From an endosymbiont 'TC1' of Trimyema compressum (GTDB lineage: Bacteria > Bacillota > TC1), in NCBI RefSeq assembly GCF_001584725.1, contig NZ_CP014606.1, positions 124,001 through 188,000 of the forward strand: DNA of 64,000 nt. The letters are read 5' to 3'. Below are positions 1 to 9,559 of this stretch, in pieces. Position numbers and translations under genes: made by a program. Each line of letters opens with the position of its first letter. Positions within the stretch are counted from its first letter, which is position 1. The notes beneath the pieces are model-generated. The model worked only from the letters and a program-made list of their open reading frames with translations, was not told where the DNA came from and made no database searches.

Positions 1-2
1 TT

Positions 3-659
3 GCTAAAAATAATGGGGCTACTCTATTTGGAGTAGCCAATCTTTTACCTGCAAAAGAATATATTAAAGAAAATTATGATCCTCGATATTTAAATTTAGA
101 TAAAGCCATTGTTTTAGGGGTTCCTTATCCAAAGGAAATTGTAAATGAATTAGCCCAAGGGCCTACTCATACTTATCTTTATTATTATAAAATTTTAAAT
201 ACAAAGCTTGATGACCTAGCATTACAAATAGCTATTCATTTAGAAGCGGAAGAGGTCATTGTTCCTTTCCTATACCTGCATCGCAAAGAGTAACTGATAG
301 CCGTCTAAATGGTATTTTTCTCACCGGTTAGCTGCTCATTTGGCTGGTTTAGGTTGGATTGGAAAAATGCTTCACTAATTACAAAAGAATATGGTCCTAG
401 ACTTCGTTTAGTAACTATTCTTACTTATGCACAATTACTTTGCAATGAGCCTTTTGAAGGAGATTATTGTGGAAACTGTACTGCTTGTCAAGAGGCCTGT
501 CCATCAGGCGCAATTCTAGGCGCCTCTTTTAAGGCTACTGATTCTCTTGAAAAACGGTTTATTGGAGAACGCTGCGATGTTCATTTAAGTAAAGTTAGAA
601 ATACATTTGAGAAACGTATATGTGGTAAGTGTTTAAGTGTTTGTCCCCATGGAAGATAG
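3..659 (+). pseudogene. epoxyqueuosine reductase-like 4Fe-4S protein, 5'-truncated and frameshifted
   Basis: The reading frame is open from the window edge to about 292 and resumes in another frame from about 325 to 659. The second part holds a glycine-tryptophan-rich stretch (GLGWIGK) and two ferredoxin-type cysteine clusters, CGNCTACQEACP at about 470-505 and CGKCLSVCP near the end, as in QueG/DUF1730 proteins. QueG reduces epoxyqueuosine to queuosine in tRNA. One break is clear: the A run at 363-367 is one base shorter than the GWIGKN reading needs, so it is an indel in a homopolymer. The start lies outside the window. Other members of the DUF1730/QueG-like family with a different role cannot be excluded. 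An AGGAG at 658-662 serves the next gene. Confidence 0.75.
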
Positions 660-671
660 GAGTTATGTGAA

Positions 672-2054
672 ATGGAATATACCAAAAAGAATGTTTGGGA
701 TGAAGTTGAAGATAAAAATTCAATTTTTAAATTTAGTAAAGGCTACTTATCTTTCTTGACAGCTGTAAAAACTGAAAGAGAAGCAGTTAATTATTTAGAA
801 GAAGAAGCAAAAAAAGAAATTATGTTGATTTAAAGACCGTAGATAAATTGCTAGAAAATCAACCTTTTTATTTTAATCATAGAAATAAATCCTTTTTTTA
901 TGGGAACTATTTCTGGCTTGCTTAAAGAGGGAATGCATTTTCTTGGTGCTCATATTGATGCACCAAGATTAGACATTAAAAGTCAGCTTTTATATGAAGA
1001 AGAAGGTGTTGCTTTGTTTAAAACCCACTATTATGGTGGTATTAAAAAATATCAGTGGGTTACAATGCCTCTATCTCTTCATGGCGTAGTTTACAAAAAG
1101 ATGGTTCAAAAGTTACTGTTGCAATCGGTCATAGAAATACTGATCCAGTATTTACTATTACAGATTTATTTCCTCACTTAGCTAGAACACAAATACAAGA
1201 AACTATGGAGAAGGGAATTAAGGGTGAACAACTCAATGTTTTAGTTGGCAGTATGCCTGTTGAAAAAAGCCAAGAATAAAGAAGAAAAGGTAGAATAAAG
1301 AAATTAATATTAGACTATTTAGGAAAAGAATATGGCATAGAAGAAGATTTTTTAAGAAGTGAATTAGAAATTGTACCAGCATTTACACCGAGAGATGTTG
1401 GTTTGGATAGAAGTATGGTTGGTGCCTATGGACAAGACGACAGGGTTTGTTCTTATACATTAATGGAAAGTTTGTTTGAATCTAAGTCTCTTAAAAAATC
1501 TGTGCTAGCTTGTTTTTTGATAAAGAAGAAATTGGCAGCAGTGGTGATACAGGGGCTAAATCAAGAGTTTTAGAGTATCTTGTCACTTTATTAATTGAGA
1601 AAATAGGAGAAAAAGTTGCTCCTCTAGAGGTTTTATATAATTCAAAGGCCTTGTCTTCAGATGTTAGTGCTTGCGATGATCCAAGTTATCCAGGCGCTTT
1701 TGATAACTATAACAAGGCAACTATTGGTAATGGTGTTGTTATTTCAAAATATACAGGCTCAGGTGGTAAATACGATGCTAACGATGCCAGTGCAGAATAT
1801 GTAGCTGAAATAATGTCTATTTTAGATAAACATAACGTTATTTACCAGTTTGGAGAATTAGGAAAAGTTGATGAAGGTGGCGGTGGAACTATTGCTCAAT
1901 ATCTATCAGAACTAGGAATGGAAATTATATATATATTGGAACTGGTTTACTGAGTATGCATTCACCATTTGAAATTGCTTCAAAAGGCGATATTTATATG
2001 ACGTATTTGGCAAAAAGGTTTTATAGAAAGTTAGGAAGGTATAGGTATGATTAA
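672..2054 (+). pseudogene. M18 family aminopeptidase, multiply frameshifted
   Basis: Starting at ATG 672, the translation reads as an M18 zinc aminopeptidase (aminopeptidase I / aspartyl aminopeptidase type), but only by changing frame several times (near 830, 1070-1080, 1280, 1510 and 1940). Recognisable family segments are GAHIDAPRLD at about 947-975, the metal-binding region FDKEEIGSSGDTGA around 1515-1555, and the C-terminal GTGLLSMHSPFEIASKGD before the stop at 2052-2054. These cytosolic enzymes remove N-terminal residues from peptides and use two zinc ions. The last codons overlap the selD start, so the two genes look co-transcribed. Most breaks sit at short homopolymers, so sequencing indels are a live alternative to true loss. 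Confidence 0.8.
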
Positions 2055-3075
2055 ATTAACACAAAAAGTAAAAGCAGCTGGTTGAGCAGCAAAGGTGGGG
2101 CCGGGGGTCCTCAGTGAAGTACTAAAGGATTTAAGCCGTTTTGAAGACCCGGCAGTGTTAGTTTGTGGCGATACCTATGATGATGCTGGTGTTTACCAGT
2201 TGACTGAAGATATTGCATTAGTTCAGACAGTAGACTTTTTTACACCGATGGTAGATGATCCTTATATGTTTGGGAAAATAGCTGTTGCCAATGGTTTAAG
2301 TGATGTTTATGCTATGGGAGGGATTCCCAAAACTGCATTGAATGTAGTAACATTTCCAGTAGACTGTCTGGACGTCAGTATTTTAGGGGATATTCTAAAA
2401 GGTGGTGCTGACAAGCTGAAGGAAGCAGAGGTTTCGCTTTTAGGAGGACATACAGTTGAAGATGATGAGCCTAAGTATGGGGTTTCAGTTACTGGTATTG
2501 TTCATCCAAAAGGCATTTGGACTAATGAAGGTGCAGCAGTTGGAGATGTTTTAATTTTAACTAAACCTTTGGGAACTGGTTTAATTACGACGGCTATTAA
2601 AGGAGAACTAGCAACTACGGAAGAAATAAATGAGGCGTCTCAATCAATGGAAACTTTAAATAAGCTAGCAGCAGAAGTAGCGCATAAAGTAGGCCAGGTT
2701 CATGGCTGTACGGACATTACAGGTTTTGGCTTTACTGGACATCTTCTTGAAATGGTAGGAACAGCCTCTATTTCATTTTTAATTGATTCAAAAAAATTAA
2801 ATTTTTTACAAGGTGCCCTAGAATATGCTAAAATGGGTTTAATACCAAAAGGCGCAGAAAACAATAGACGTTTTGTGAATGATAGAGTTGATTTTAAGGT
2901 AGAGGAATATATGGAAATGACTTTAGTTACCCCAGAAACATCTGGGGGGCTTGTTTTGGCTTTTAATAAAAATCAAGCAGAAGATTATTTAAAAGAAATG
3001 CAAAAAAGAAATCAACTAGCTTATGTCATTGGCGAAATTATACCTGAGAGAACAAAAAAACTTATAATTAAATAA
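2047..3075 (+). CDS. selD: selenide, water dikinase SelD, itself a selenoprotein
   Basis: SelD makes selenophosphate from selenide and ATP, the selenium donor for selenocysteine and for selenium-modified tRNA. I start it at ATG 2047, preceded by AGGAAGG at 2033-2039; the frame then meets an in-frame TGA at 2083-2085 and continues to 3075, about 342 residues, the normal family length. The TGA lies in the N-terminal motif AAG-U-AAKVGPG, where SelD proteins have a catalytic Cys or Sec, so it is best read as selenocysteine. Starting after the TGA would remove this active site. Later motifs include the VQTVDFFTP segment, GGHTVEDDEPKYG and the CTDITGFGFTGH ATP-binding segment. A gene caller that ignores recoding would give a truncated protein starting near 2095. 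Confidence 0.93.
2086..2116 (+). promoter_or_regulatory. candidate bacterial SECIS hairpin in selD
   Basis: Immediately after the UGA a short stem can form: 2096-2100 (TGGGG) with 2109-2113 (CCTCA), including one G-U pair and an eight-base loop that ends in GGGT. The GGTCC at 2106-2110 begins 20 bases after the UGA, close to the spacing of the GGUCU apical loop in the Escherichia coli fdhF element. Bacterial SECIS elements bind SelB and sit directly downstream of the Sec codon. The stem is short and was found by eye. Confidence 0.5.
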
Positions 3076-3094
3076 AATAAAGGAAGGTGTCATC

Positions 3095-3565
3095 ATGAAT
3101 GGTTACAAAAATATTGTCGTTGGAGTAGATACATCACCACAAGCCTATGAGGTTTTTAAGAAAGCGATGGATGTTGCTAAAACGGAAGGTAGTACACTGC
3201 ATATTGTTTCAGCAGTACCTTTTATTCCAGATACAGATGTTATTAACACAACCATTGAACTAGGTGTAACACCTAGTGTTCGACAAGAACAGGAATTTGC
3301 TGTAGAAATAAAGGAAAGAAGAGCAATCCTGGAGACTTACGTTGCCGAGGCTAAAGAATACGGTGTTGAAACAGTAACGCTTACTATTGAATCTGATCAC
3401 TCCAAAAACCTAATATTAACAGAATTAGAAGACTTTGAAGGTGCATTAATTGTTATTGGTGCCAGTACTAAAACACCATTAAAACGTTTTATGATTGGTT
3501 CGACTGCAAAATATTTAGCAACCCACGCACCATGTAATATTTTAATAGTAAAATCCTATATGTAA
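3095..3565 (+). CDS. universal stress protein, UspA family
   Basis: A 156-residue single-domain protein with the UspA fold signature: N-terminal NIVVGVDTSPQA and C-terminal VIGASTKTPLKRFMIGSTAKYLATHAPCNILIVK. The C-terminal segment matches the ATP-binding G-2x-G-9x-G(S/T) pattern (GAST...GSTAKYL), so it is probably of the nucleotide-binding type. The start is ATG 3095, with AAGGAAGGTG just upstream. It follows selD by 19 bases and is probably in the same transcript. Usp proteins act in the cytosol in stress survival; the specific role is unknown. Confidence 0.9.
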   Translation: MNGYKNIVVGVDTSPQAYEVFKKAMDVAKTEGSTLHIVSAVPFIPDTDVINTTIELGVTPSVRQEQEFAVEIKERRAILETYVAEAKEYGVETVTLTIESDHSKNLILTELEDFEGALIVIGASTKTPLKRFMIGSTAKYLATHAPCNILIVKSYM

Positions 3566-3622
3566 TATATTTATAAAAGGGGGAAAAATGAAAGTTGCTA
3601 CTAAAAAAAGGTTAAAGATCTT

Positions 3623-4153
3623 ATGAATAGATGTTTATATGCTTATCCAAGACTTTTTTGGGAGTTTTTCATTTTCTCATTCTTAGGTTGGATTGTAGAG
3701 ACTGTCTATGTATATGGAATGACTGGGGAATGGACTATGAGAGGTACATTAGCTTATGGTTTACCAATTATTCATATTTATGGACTAGGTGGACTCATTA
3801 TAGTTTATTTAATTGGCAAACTTAAGAAGAAGCCTATTGTATACTTTATAGTCAGTGCCATTGTTTTGAGTTTAGTAGAATTAGCTGGTAGCTATTATGA
3901 GCAATATTTTATTGGAGAAAGAACTTGGGACTATGCAGATTTACCCTTTAATTATCAAGGACGAATATCCTTATCAACTGCATTGGGGTGGGGAACATTA
4001 GCATTTTTAGTTGAGTATATTATTTATCCGGAAATAAGGTGGTTAATTAATAAAATCCCTAGATTGATTTTAATTTACTCATCAATTATTTTGACAATCT
4101 ATGTATTTATTGTTACAATCCTCAGATATGTTGTCTTTCCAGGTTTTTATTAA
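3623..4153 (+). CDS. ABC_trans_CmpB-type (DUF1113-like) integral membrane protein
   Basis: A 176-residue hydrophobic protein with about four to five membrane segments. The N-terminal motif FWEFFIFSFLGWIVETVY followed by a GTLAYGLPIIHIYGLGG segment is characteristic of the putative ABC-transporter type IV / CmpB family common in Firmicutes. Its function is not established. A strong ribosome site (AAAAGGGGG, 3575-3583) actually precedes an ATG at 3588, which opens a frame of 12 codons (MKVATKKRLKIL) before a stop. That suggests an N-terminal frameshift and a true start at 3588. A terminator follows at 4178. Confidence 0.7.
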   Translation: MNRCLYAYPRLFWEFFIFSFLGWIVETVYVYGMTGEWTMRGTLAYGLPIIHIYGLGGLIIVYLIGKLKKKPIVYFIVSAIVLSLVELAGSYYEQYFIGERTWDYADLPFNYQGRISLSTALGWGTLAFLVEYIIYPEIRWLINKIPRLILIYSSIILTIYVFIVTILRYVVFPGFY

Positions 4154-4177
4154 TGTAAAAAAGCAGTTAAATCTTAA

Positions 4178-4217
4178 TTAGGAAAAAGAACTTTAGATTC
4201 TTTTTCCTAATTTTTTT
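4178..4217 (+). terminator. intrinsic terminator after the CmpB-type gene
   Basis: A perfect 13-bp stem (4178-4190 with 4198-4210), a 7-base loop and seven T residues at 4211-4217. It separates the selD-uspA-cmpB group from the Tad-type locus. Confidence 0.9.
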
Positions 4218-4231
4218 ATTGAGGTGAGAAA

Positions 4232-5636
4232 ATGATAAAAAAGAAAGAGGCAATATAACAGTCTTTTTAGCACTATTTTTACCTATCTTTTTTTGTTTTT
4301 AGGAGCATTGGTGGATATTGTTTCTATTAAGTATACGACTAATATTTTAAAGGAAACATTGTATGGTAGTTGTGATAGTATACTGTCTCAATACAATCAG
4401 CCACTGCGAAATCAATATAGCTTATTTGCCTTAGGAGACGCCATAGAATATTATGAGGATCAGGAAGCTTTGCTATTAGATAATTTTTATGGAAAGGATA
4501 TTACATTAGAAAATCATAGAATTGAAGTACGGTTACATTTAACAGGAGAGGTTCTAAAAAACAAGTTTTAGAAGAAATGAAAATAGATGGCTTTATTGAA
4601 ATAAGAAAAACATTAATAGATAAAATAAGTTTCATAAATGATGCTTTAGATTTAGAGAAATTACTGACACTTTTAGGCGAGTCTAGCGGTAATATGGAAA
4701 CTGTTATTAAAGAAACTGTGGCTGACAATGTTCACGCTATTAAAGATTTAGAAGAGCGGAGAAAAATGGTGAAGGTGATTTAGATGAATTAATTGAGAAA
4801 ATGTATAAAGAGAATAAAGAACTTTTAATTTTAGCTGAAGATATTAAGGATGGAGAATTAGAGGTTTTAAATAAGGATGAAGAACAAAATACTGGGAACT
4901 GGCTGGAGAGCTTTAATATACTGAAGGAAGTTTTTGGAGATGAAGCTGATAATCTTGAAAACGCTAAGAAGAATCCATTAGATTATTTTAATAAAAGTAA
5001 AAGGAGACAACAAAATCTATTGAGGAGGTATTAGAAGGTGCATTTATAGACTTTAGAGACCAACTTTTATTAGATGAATATATTTTGAAGAGTTTTTCTA
5101 CCATGATAGGAGAAGGGCGTGGTGATGTGGAATGGATTATGTCAGGAGAAGGTGGAAAAGGAAAAGTTGTTTTAGAACTATTTTTAATTCGTTTTCTTTT
5201 AAATGGTGTAGGTTATATGACAATTGATCCGAAAAGCCCACCAGAACCTATCAGTCGTCTTCTTTATGGTTTGATAGGAGGATTACTAACAGGTATTGCT
5301 GATTCTGCAACGTTATTAACTGATGAAAATGGGATGGTGCCTTTTGTGCATATTGTTCCTTCTGGTACAAATATTTGTGAATCATTTCAATTGAGTTATA
5401 AAGATCATTTAAGGGGAATGCTTTTGTATCGAAATGAAGATGAAAAACTTTCAAGGGTTCAGACATTAGTCAATAAAGATTTTGGAGCTGAATTATATAC
5501 AGGCTTTAATTGTGAAGGGACGGTGTCCATTAATTTACTTTTTTTAAAGTGTTTACCAGATGGAACTAAAATACTAGATTGTGAAATAGTAGGAGGTCGT
5601 TATTATGTATCCCAAGCTGTTTCAAAAAATTATTAG
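4232..5636 (+). pseudogene. DUF5702-like Tad/Flp-locus protein, multiply frameshifted
   Basis: ATG 4232 has the ribosome site GAGGTGAG. Read through indels, the N-terminus is a short basic stretch followed by GNITVFLALFLPIFFCFLGALVD, a single membrane anchor as in proteins encoded beside TadE in clostridial Flp pilus loci (DUF5702-type). Then comes a periplasm-facing region with ILSQYNQPLRNQYSLFAL, typical of that family. Two breaks are one-base deficits in homopolymers (A run near 4235-4240, T run near 4297-4301); further breaks are near 4570, 4780 and 5035. The frame from 5085 to 5636 is open and ends over the start of the TadE-like gene. Assignment to DUF5702 is from remembered family features and context. 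Confidence 0.55.
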
Positions 5637-6036
5637 AAAAGAAAAAGCTAGCTTAGTTGTTGAAGCTGTTATTTTGTTTCCTATTTTTCTGATGCTTATC
5701 ATTGCATTTATGGCATTAATTCAAATTAATACATTATCCACTTATTTTCGCCATAAAGCTGAAGTGGCCTCTCTCGAAGTTATTACCTTTAATTTAGTTG
5801 GAGAAGAGCTGTTAGAAGAATCAGTTTTCATAACAATAGATAAAAAATTTAATATTAGTTATGAAAAATTTAGACAGGGGCTTCTGGAAATGCCACTTAT
5901 TAGAAATGAGAATTTAGAGGTTATTATGGATTTAAGAGGGAATAGAATTCAGATTGATGTTGTTTATAATATGCCTTTTTGTTTAATTAAACTTATAGAA
6001 TATCTGAAAGGATTGTTAGAGAACGATGGTAGATAA
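5605..6036 (+). CDS. TadE-like pseudopilin
   Basis: A 143-residue protein: a basic N-terminus (KIIRKEKAS), then LVVEAVILFPIFLMLIIAFMALIQI. This is the class III-type pseudopilin signal, with the conserved glutamate followed by a hydrophobic segment, as in TadE/TadF proteins. TadE-family proteins are small membrane-anchored components of the Tad (Flp) pilus assembly machine. Start ATG 5605 is preceded by AGGAGG at about 5591. It overlaps the end of the previous gene by 32 bases and its stop overlaps the next start. The Tad ATPase, platform and prepilin genes are absent from this window, so this is either the tail of a locus that lies elsewhere or a remnant. Confidence 0.75.
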   Translation: MYPKLFQKIIRKEKASLVVEAVILFPIFLMLIIAFMALIQINTLSTYFRHKAEVASLEVITFNLVGEELLEESVFITIDKKFNISYEKFRQGLLEMPLIRNENLEVIMDLRGNRIQIDVVYNMPFCLIKLIEYLKGLLENDGR

Positions 6037-6706
6037 TATGGTCATGGTCAGAAATGGTTATGAGTTAGTAATTTCAGGAAAAAATCCATTAGACAAAAAG
6101 GATTATCATCATTTAATTGAAAATAGGCTAGATGAATTAGTACCAGTTTCCCATCATCAAGAGGGGAATACCTATGTTTTAGTTTATGATTTAGGTATTG
6201 GTTATTCTATTGGTGAATTTTTAATAGAAAGGAAGATACCATAACCCTCCAACAGATTATTTATTTGTTGGAAAAAGTAATGTACCTAAAACAGCAATAC
6301 TTTTTTAGATGAAAATAAAATATATACTTCTTTATTCCCTCTATTACCAAGGTTCTTTTATGGAAAGGATTTTTCAACTAGTGAGCATGTTCTTTAAACA
6401 TAAGGAGTGGTTTTCTATATACTTACAAAAAGTAAATCAGTATACTCCTTTTGTAACATTAGAAAATTATTTTGGCTTAATGAATTTATTGGAAGACTCA
6501 TTAATTGAAAAAGGAGAATTAGATGAAGTTTATAGACCTTTTACAACTGAATCCATATAAGAGTATGAGACACTTATTGAAAATAAATTTACTAAGTATT
6601 TTTCTTATACATACATTGTTAATATTTTAAAAGAAAAAACCTTCTTTGGTTAGGGATTTCCATTTTATTTTTAATAGGCTTTTTAATAGGATTAATTTTG
6701 TTTTAG
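6026..6706 (+). pseudogene. DUF6382-like Tad-locus protein with C-terminal membrane segment, frameshifted
   Basis: ATG 6026 overlaps the tadE-like stop. The first 72 codons (to 6244) resemble the DUF6382 N-terminal domain that accompanies Tad loci in clostridia. The reading then shifts frame (near 6240, and at a T run near 6302), continues in the frame 6309-6560, and ends with the hydrophobic WLGISILFLIGFLIGLILF at 6648-6706, a probable C-terminal anchor. In the family this domain is often followed by an FHA domain, which I do not see here. The family assignment is tentative; the polycistronic overlap with tadE is certain. Confidence 0.4.
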
Positions 6707-6779
6707 TTGACATTTTAGCTACTCAGTGGTAGTATGTTTTAAATAAGTTTTAAAATAGATTTAGCTAAGGAGTGAGTAA

Positions 6780-7511
6780 TGATGAGAATAATAGGAAAAA
6801 CAGCTATCGTGACAGGTGGAACTGCTGGTATTGGGAAAGAAACGGTGCGACGTTTTGCAGAAGAAGGAGCCAATGTTTTTTATGGGAAGACGAGATGTTG
6901 AAGGTAAGGCTCTTGAAGAAGAATTAAGAAGCCAAGGTAAAAATGTTATCTATTTTAAAAGCGATGTAACTTGTGCAGAGAATATGCAAGAGGCTGTAGA
7001 AAAAACCTATAATGAGTTTGGTTCCATCGATATTCTTTTTAATTGTGCAGGTACTGCAGTGAATGGAACTATTGAAACTGTAAGTCCTGATGATTGGGAT
7101 TATATTTTTCAGGTAAATGTTAAGGGGCCTTATTTATTATCAAGAGAAGCATTACCTTACTTAAGAAAAAGCAAAACTGGTGTTATTATTAATGTTGCGT
7201 CAACTGCTGGGGTAGTAGGTGCTCCTTTTTTACATGCTTATAGTGCCACAAAAGGCGCTTTAATACAAATTGACTAAGAGTATGGCCATAAGCTATGCAG
7301 AGGATAATATAAGAGTTATTGCACTTTGTCCTGGTGCAACTAAGACAGACATGATGGATGTTGTAGATCAATCTTTTTTAAACAGAATACCTATGAAACG
7401 TATGGCAACAACAAAAGAGATAGCTGGAACAGCAGCTTTTCTTGCCAGTGATGATGCAGGTTTATTACTGGAGCAACTATTTTAAGTGATGGAGGTTTTA
7501 CAGCTATTTAA
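6780..7511 (+). pseudogene. short-chain dehydrogenase/reductase (SDR), frameshifted
   Basis: A classical SDR of about 243 residues read through three breaks. The N-terminus has the Rossmann motif TGGTAGIG; NCAG is at about 7042-7055, the catalytic Ser in NVASTAGV, the YSATK active-site Tyr/Lys at about 7240-7253, and the C-terminus ends in GATILSDGGFTAI. These NAD(P)H-dependent cytosolic enzymes act on varied alcohols or ketones; 3-oxoacyl-ACP reductase-like or sugar dehydrogenase roles are possible. Breaks lie at a T run near 6878-6883, at an AAA near 7267, and near 7460, all short homopolymers. Start is ATG 6780 or 6783, after AAGGAGTGAG. Confidence 0.8.
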
Positions 7512-7517
7512 AAACCA

Positions 7518-7546
7518 TTGACATTTAATATATCCTTTGTTAGTAT
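7518..7546 (+). promoter_or_regulatory. promoter of tRNA-Leu
   Basis: A consensus -35 TTGACA at 7518-7523, 17-base spacer, and -10 TAGTAT at 7541-7546, placing the start just ahead of the tRNA gene at 7559. Confidence 0.7.
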
Positions 7547-7558
7547 TAAAGAGGTGTT

Positions 7559-7640
7559 GCCGAAGTGGCGGAATGGCAGACGCATACGACTCAAAATCGT
7601 ACGGGAAACCGTGGGGGTTCGAGTCCCCCCTTCGGCACCA
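7559..7640 (+). tRNA. tRNA-Leu(CAA)
   Basis: The acceptor stem GCCGAAG (7559-7565) pairs with CTTCGGC (7630-7636), followed by discriminator A and an encoded CCA (7638-7640). The anticodon arm TACGA-CTCAAAA-TCGTA gives anticodon CAA, reading UUG. A long variable arm (ACGGGAAACCGT) is present, as expected for tRNA-Leu, and the T arm GGGGG-TTCGAGT-CCCCC is perfect. Confidence 0.95.
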
Positions 7641-7642
7641 TA

Positions 7643-7687
7643 AAAGCTAGGATACCTTTAAATAGGCAATCCTAGCTTTATTTTTTA
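7643..7687 (+). terminator. terminator of tRNA-Leu
   Basis: An 11-bp stem (7643-7653 with 7669-7679) followed by a T-rich tract to 7687. Confidence 0.85.
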
Positions 7688-7851
7688 TCTGTGGCAACAA
7701 TTTTTTCAATTACATTATGGAATCTATTAAATTGTTCAACAGTCCAGAATTGCATTTCTTTTTTATTTTTAATTTTCACATTTCCAATGACACGGCAAGG
7801 ATTATTTTTAGTATTATAGTACATCAAGCTGTGATTAAATGCAGATGACAT
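7678..7851 (-). pseudogene. tyrosine integrase relic (arm-binding domain only)
   Basis: On the reverse strand, 57 codons between an ATG at 7851 and a stop at 7678 encode NNPCRVIGNVKIKNKKEMQFW followed by TVEQFNRF. This resembles the linker and N-terminal SAM-like core-binding domain of phage and ICE tyrosine recombinases, where an NP...KKEMQFWT-EEF-KF pattern is common. The catalytic domain is absent. It ends inside the terminator of tRNA-Leu and points toward the tRNA, the usual arrangement for an integrase beside its attachment site. I infer a relic of an integrated element; no attachment repeat was identified. Confidence 0.55.
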
Positions 7852-7861
7852 AATGGTATGT

Positions 7862-7900
7862 AAAAAGCCTAGGGGATTGATTTTCTCTAGGCTTTTTTAT
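7862..7900. terminator. intrinsic terminator-type hairpin
   Basis: Stem AAAAAGCCTAG (7862-7872) with CTAGGCTTTTT (7887-7897), followed by more T. It could end transcription in either direction between the integrase relic and the surface gene. Confidence 0.7.
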
Positions 7901-8073
7901 TTTTTCATTGAATATATTCTTAATTTTAGATGTGTTCTAATCATAAGGCTATTAAATTAAAATAGATTGTTTTCTTTTTTTGAAATTATTATTGACAAGC
8001 AAGCATATTATAGAGTACACTGAAAAACATAATAACGACTGGCTAAATATTTAATGTGAAAGAAGGGAAAATC

Positions 8074-9522
8074 ATGAAAAGTCAAAGTCTAGCCATGTTT
8101 AAAAAAGCTATTATGTGTCTATTGATAATAGCAATGTTATTCACTAGTTTGAGTTTTACTCAGCCTTGTTCATTAAAGGCGGAGGAGCCTGTAACTAATC
8201 AGACGGAAAAGCCTGATACTATTCAAGAGCAAGTTGTACAGGTTAAAGAAGAAGCCTCAATTGTAGGCTTACAACCTTTAGAGAATATACCCGCTAATCA
8301 GTGTCAGAAACAGGAAAAAACTTATTGATAAATGGAGGATTTGAAGACTCTTATGGTTCAATTAGTAATATTGGTGTTACGCAAGTAAGCGTAAATCAAA
8401 GTAATGGATGGCATGGAATACCGAATGAAGATAAGATAATGGTTTGTAAAGACAAAGGCCGTAGATAATGGAATTCCAAGCCATAGTGGAAAAGTTTTGG
8501 CAGAAATTAATGGTAATTTTCCAAATACTGGCTTTGCATCATATTATAGAACTATTCAAACAGAAAAGAATTCTTTGTATAAATGGTCATTTTGGCATCG
8601 AGGCAGACATGGCATAGATACTGCTAGAGTTTGGGTGAATAATGAAAGTAACATAGTAAGTGATGAAAATGGAACAACTGAATTTCTTGATAATAATTCA
8701 GCTTGGGGATATCATCAAGGGCATATAAACCCAGAAAATTCTAGCGAAATTAAATTAGGGTTTCAAGAATATAGAGTATCAGATAATTATTATTATAAAT
8801 GGTAACTTTATAGATGATTGCAGTCTAATAAAAATAGCATCACCAACAACTAAAGTAATAAGTATAGGTGACTCAGTACCAGCTGACAGCACACTAGTAT
8901 CCTTTGCAGAGAACGGGTATAGAGTAGTAAAAGCAGATCCGGCACCTGATTTTTCAACTACAGGAATAAAACAAGTGAAAATGAATATTATAGATTCATC
9001 TAATAGAATAGTTGGAAGTGTTGAATCAACAGTAGTTGCAATAGAAAGAGTTCATATATTATATTTTGATTTAAATAGTAATAACGGAATTACTCCAAAT
9101 AATCAAGTAATAAGAACAAGAGATTTAGCAAGAGTTGTAGATAATCCAATAAGAGAAGGCTATACATTTAGTGGATGGAATACAGAAGCAGATGGCAGTG
9201 TGGATTACAGTGGGATTTTAATAAAACAACAATGCTAGGTTATGATACAACCTTATATGCCCAATGGCAACAAAATAAGCATACAGTAAGCTTTAATGGA
9301 ACATCAGGACAAGGAATAATGAACCTTATTACCCTTATTGAAAGAGAAAGTCAAAATTTACCAAAAAATGAATTTTTAAGTGATGAAAATACTTTTATAG
9401 GTTGGTCAACACAAGAAGATGGAAATATAGAGTATACTGATGAAGCACTATTTACAATGGGAACAAGTGATGTTACTTTGTATGCGGTATGGGAAAAAAT
9501 TGACATAACATATACATTAGCT
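8074..9522 (+). pseudogene. InlB B-repeat surface protein, 5' part, frameshifted and cut by an IS
   Basis: ATG 8074 follows GAAGGGA at 8061-8067. The product starts with a signal peptide (basic MKSQSLAMFKKAIM, then a hydrophobic core, cleaved near CSLKAEE). Next comes a region opening with LLINGGFEDSYG, like the start of secreted carbohydrate-binding modules. From about 9050 there are two Listeria-Bacteroides (InlB B / Flg_new) repeats, each with the pattern GYTFSGWNTEADGS...TTLYAQW and FIGWSTQEDGN...VTLYAVW. Frames change near 8320, 8470, 8800 and 9220. The gene stops at 9522, where IS copy 1 begins. A matching B-repeat fragment lies immediately beyond IS copy 2 at 15668, probably its 3' end. 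Confidence 0.75.
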
Positions 9523-9559
9523 TGGAAGAATGTCAATAGAGTAGATAGAAAAAGTGAAA

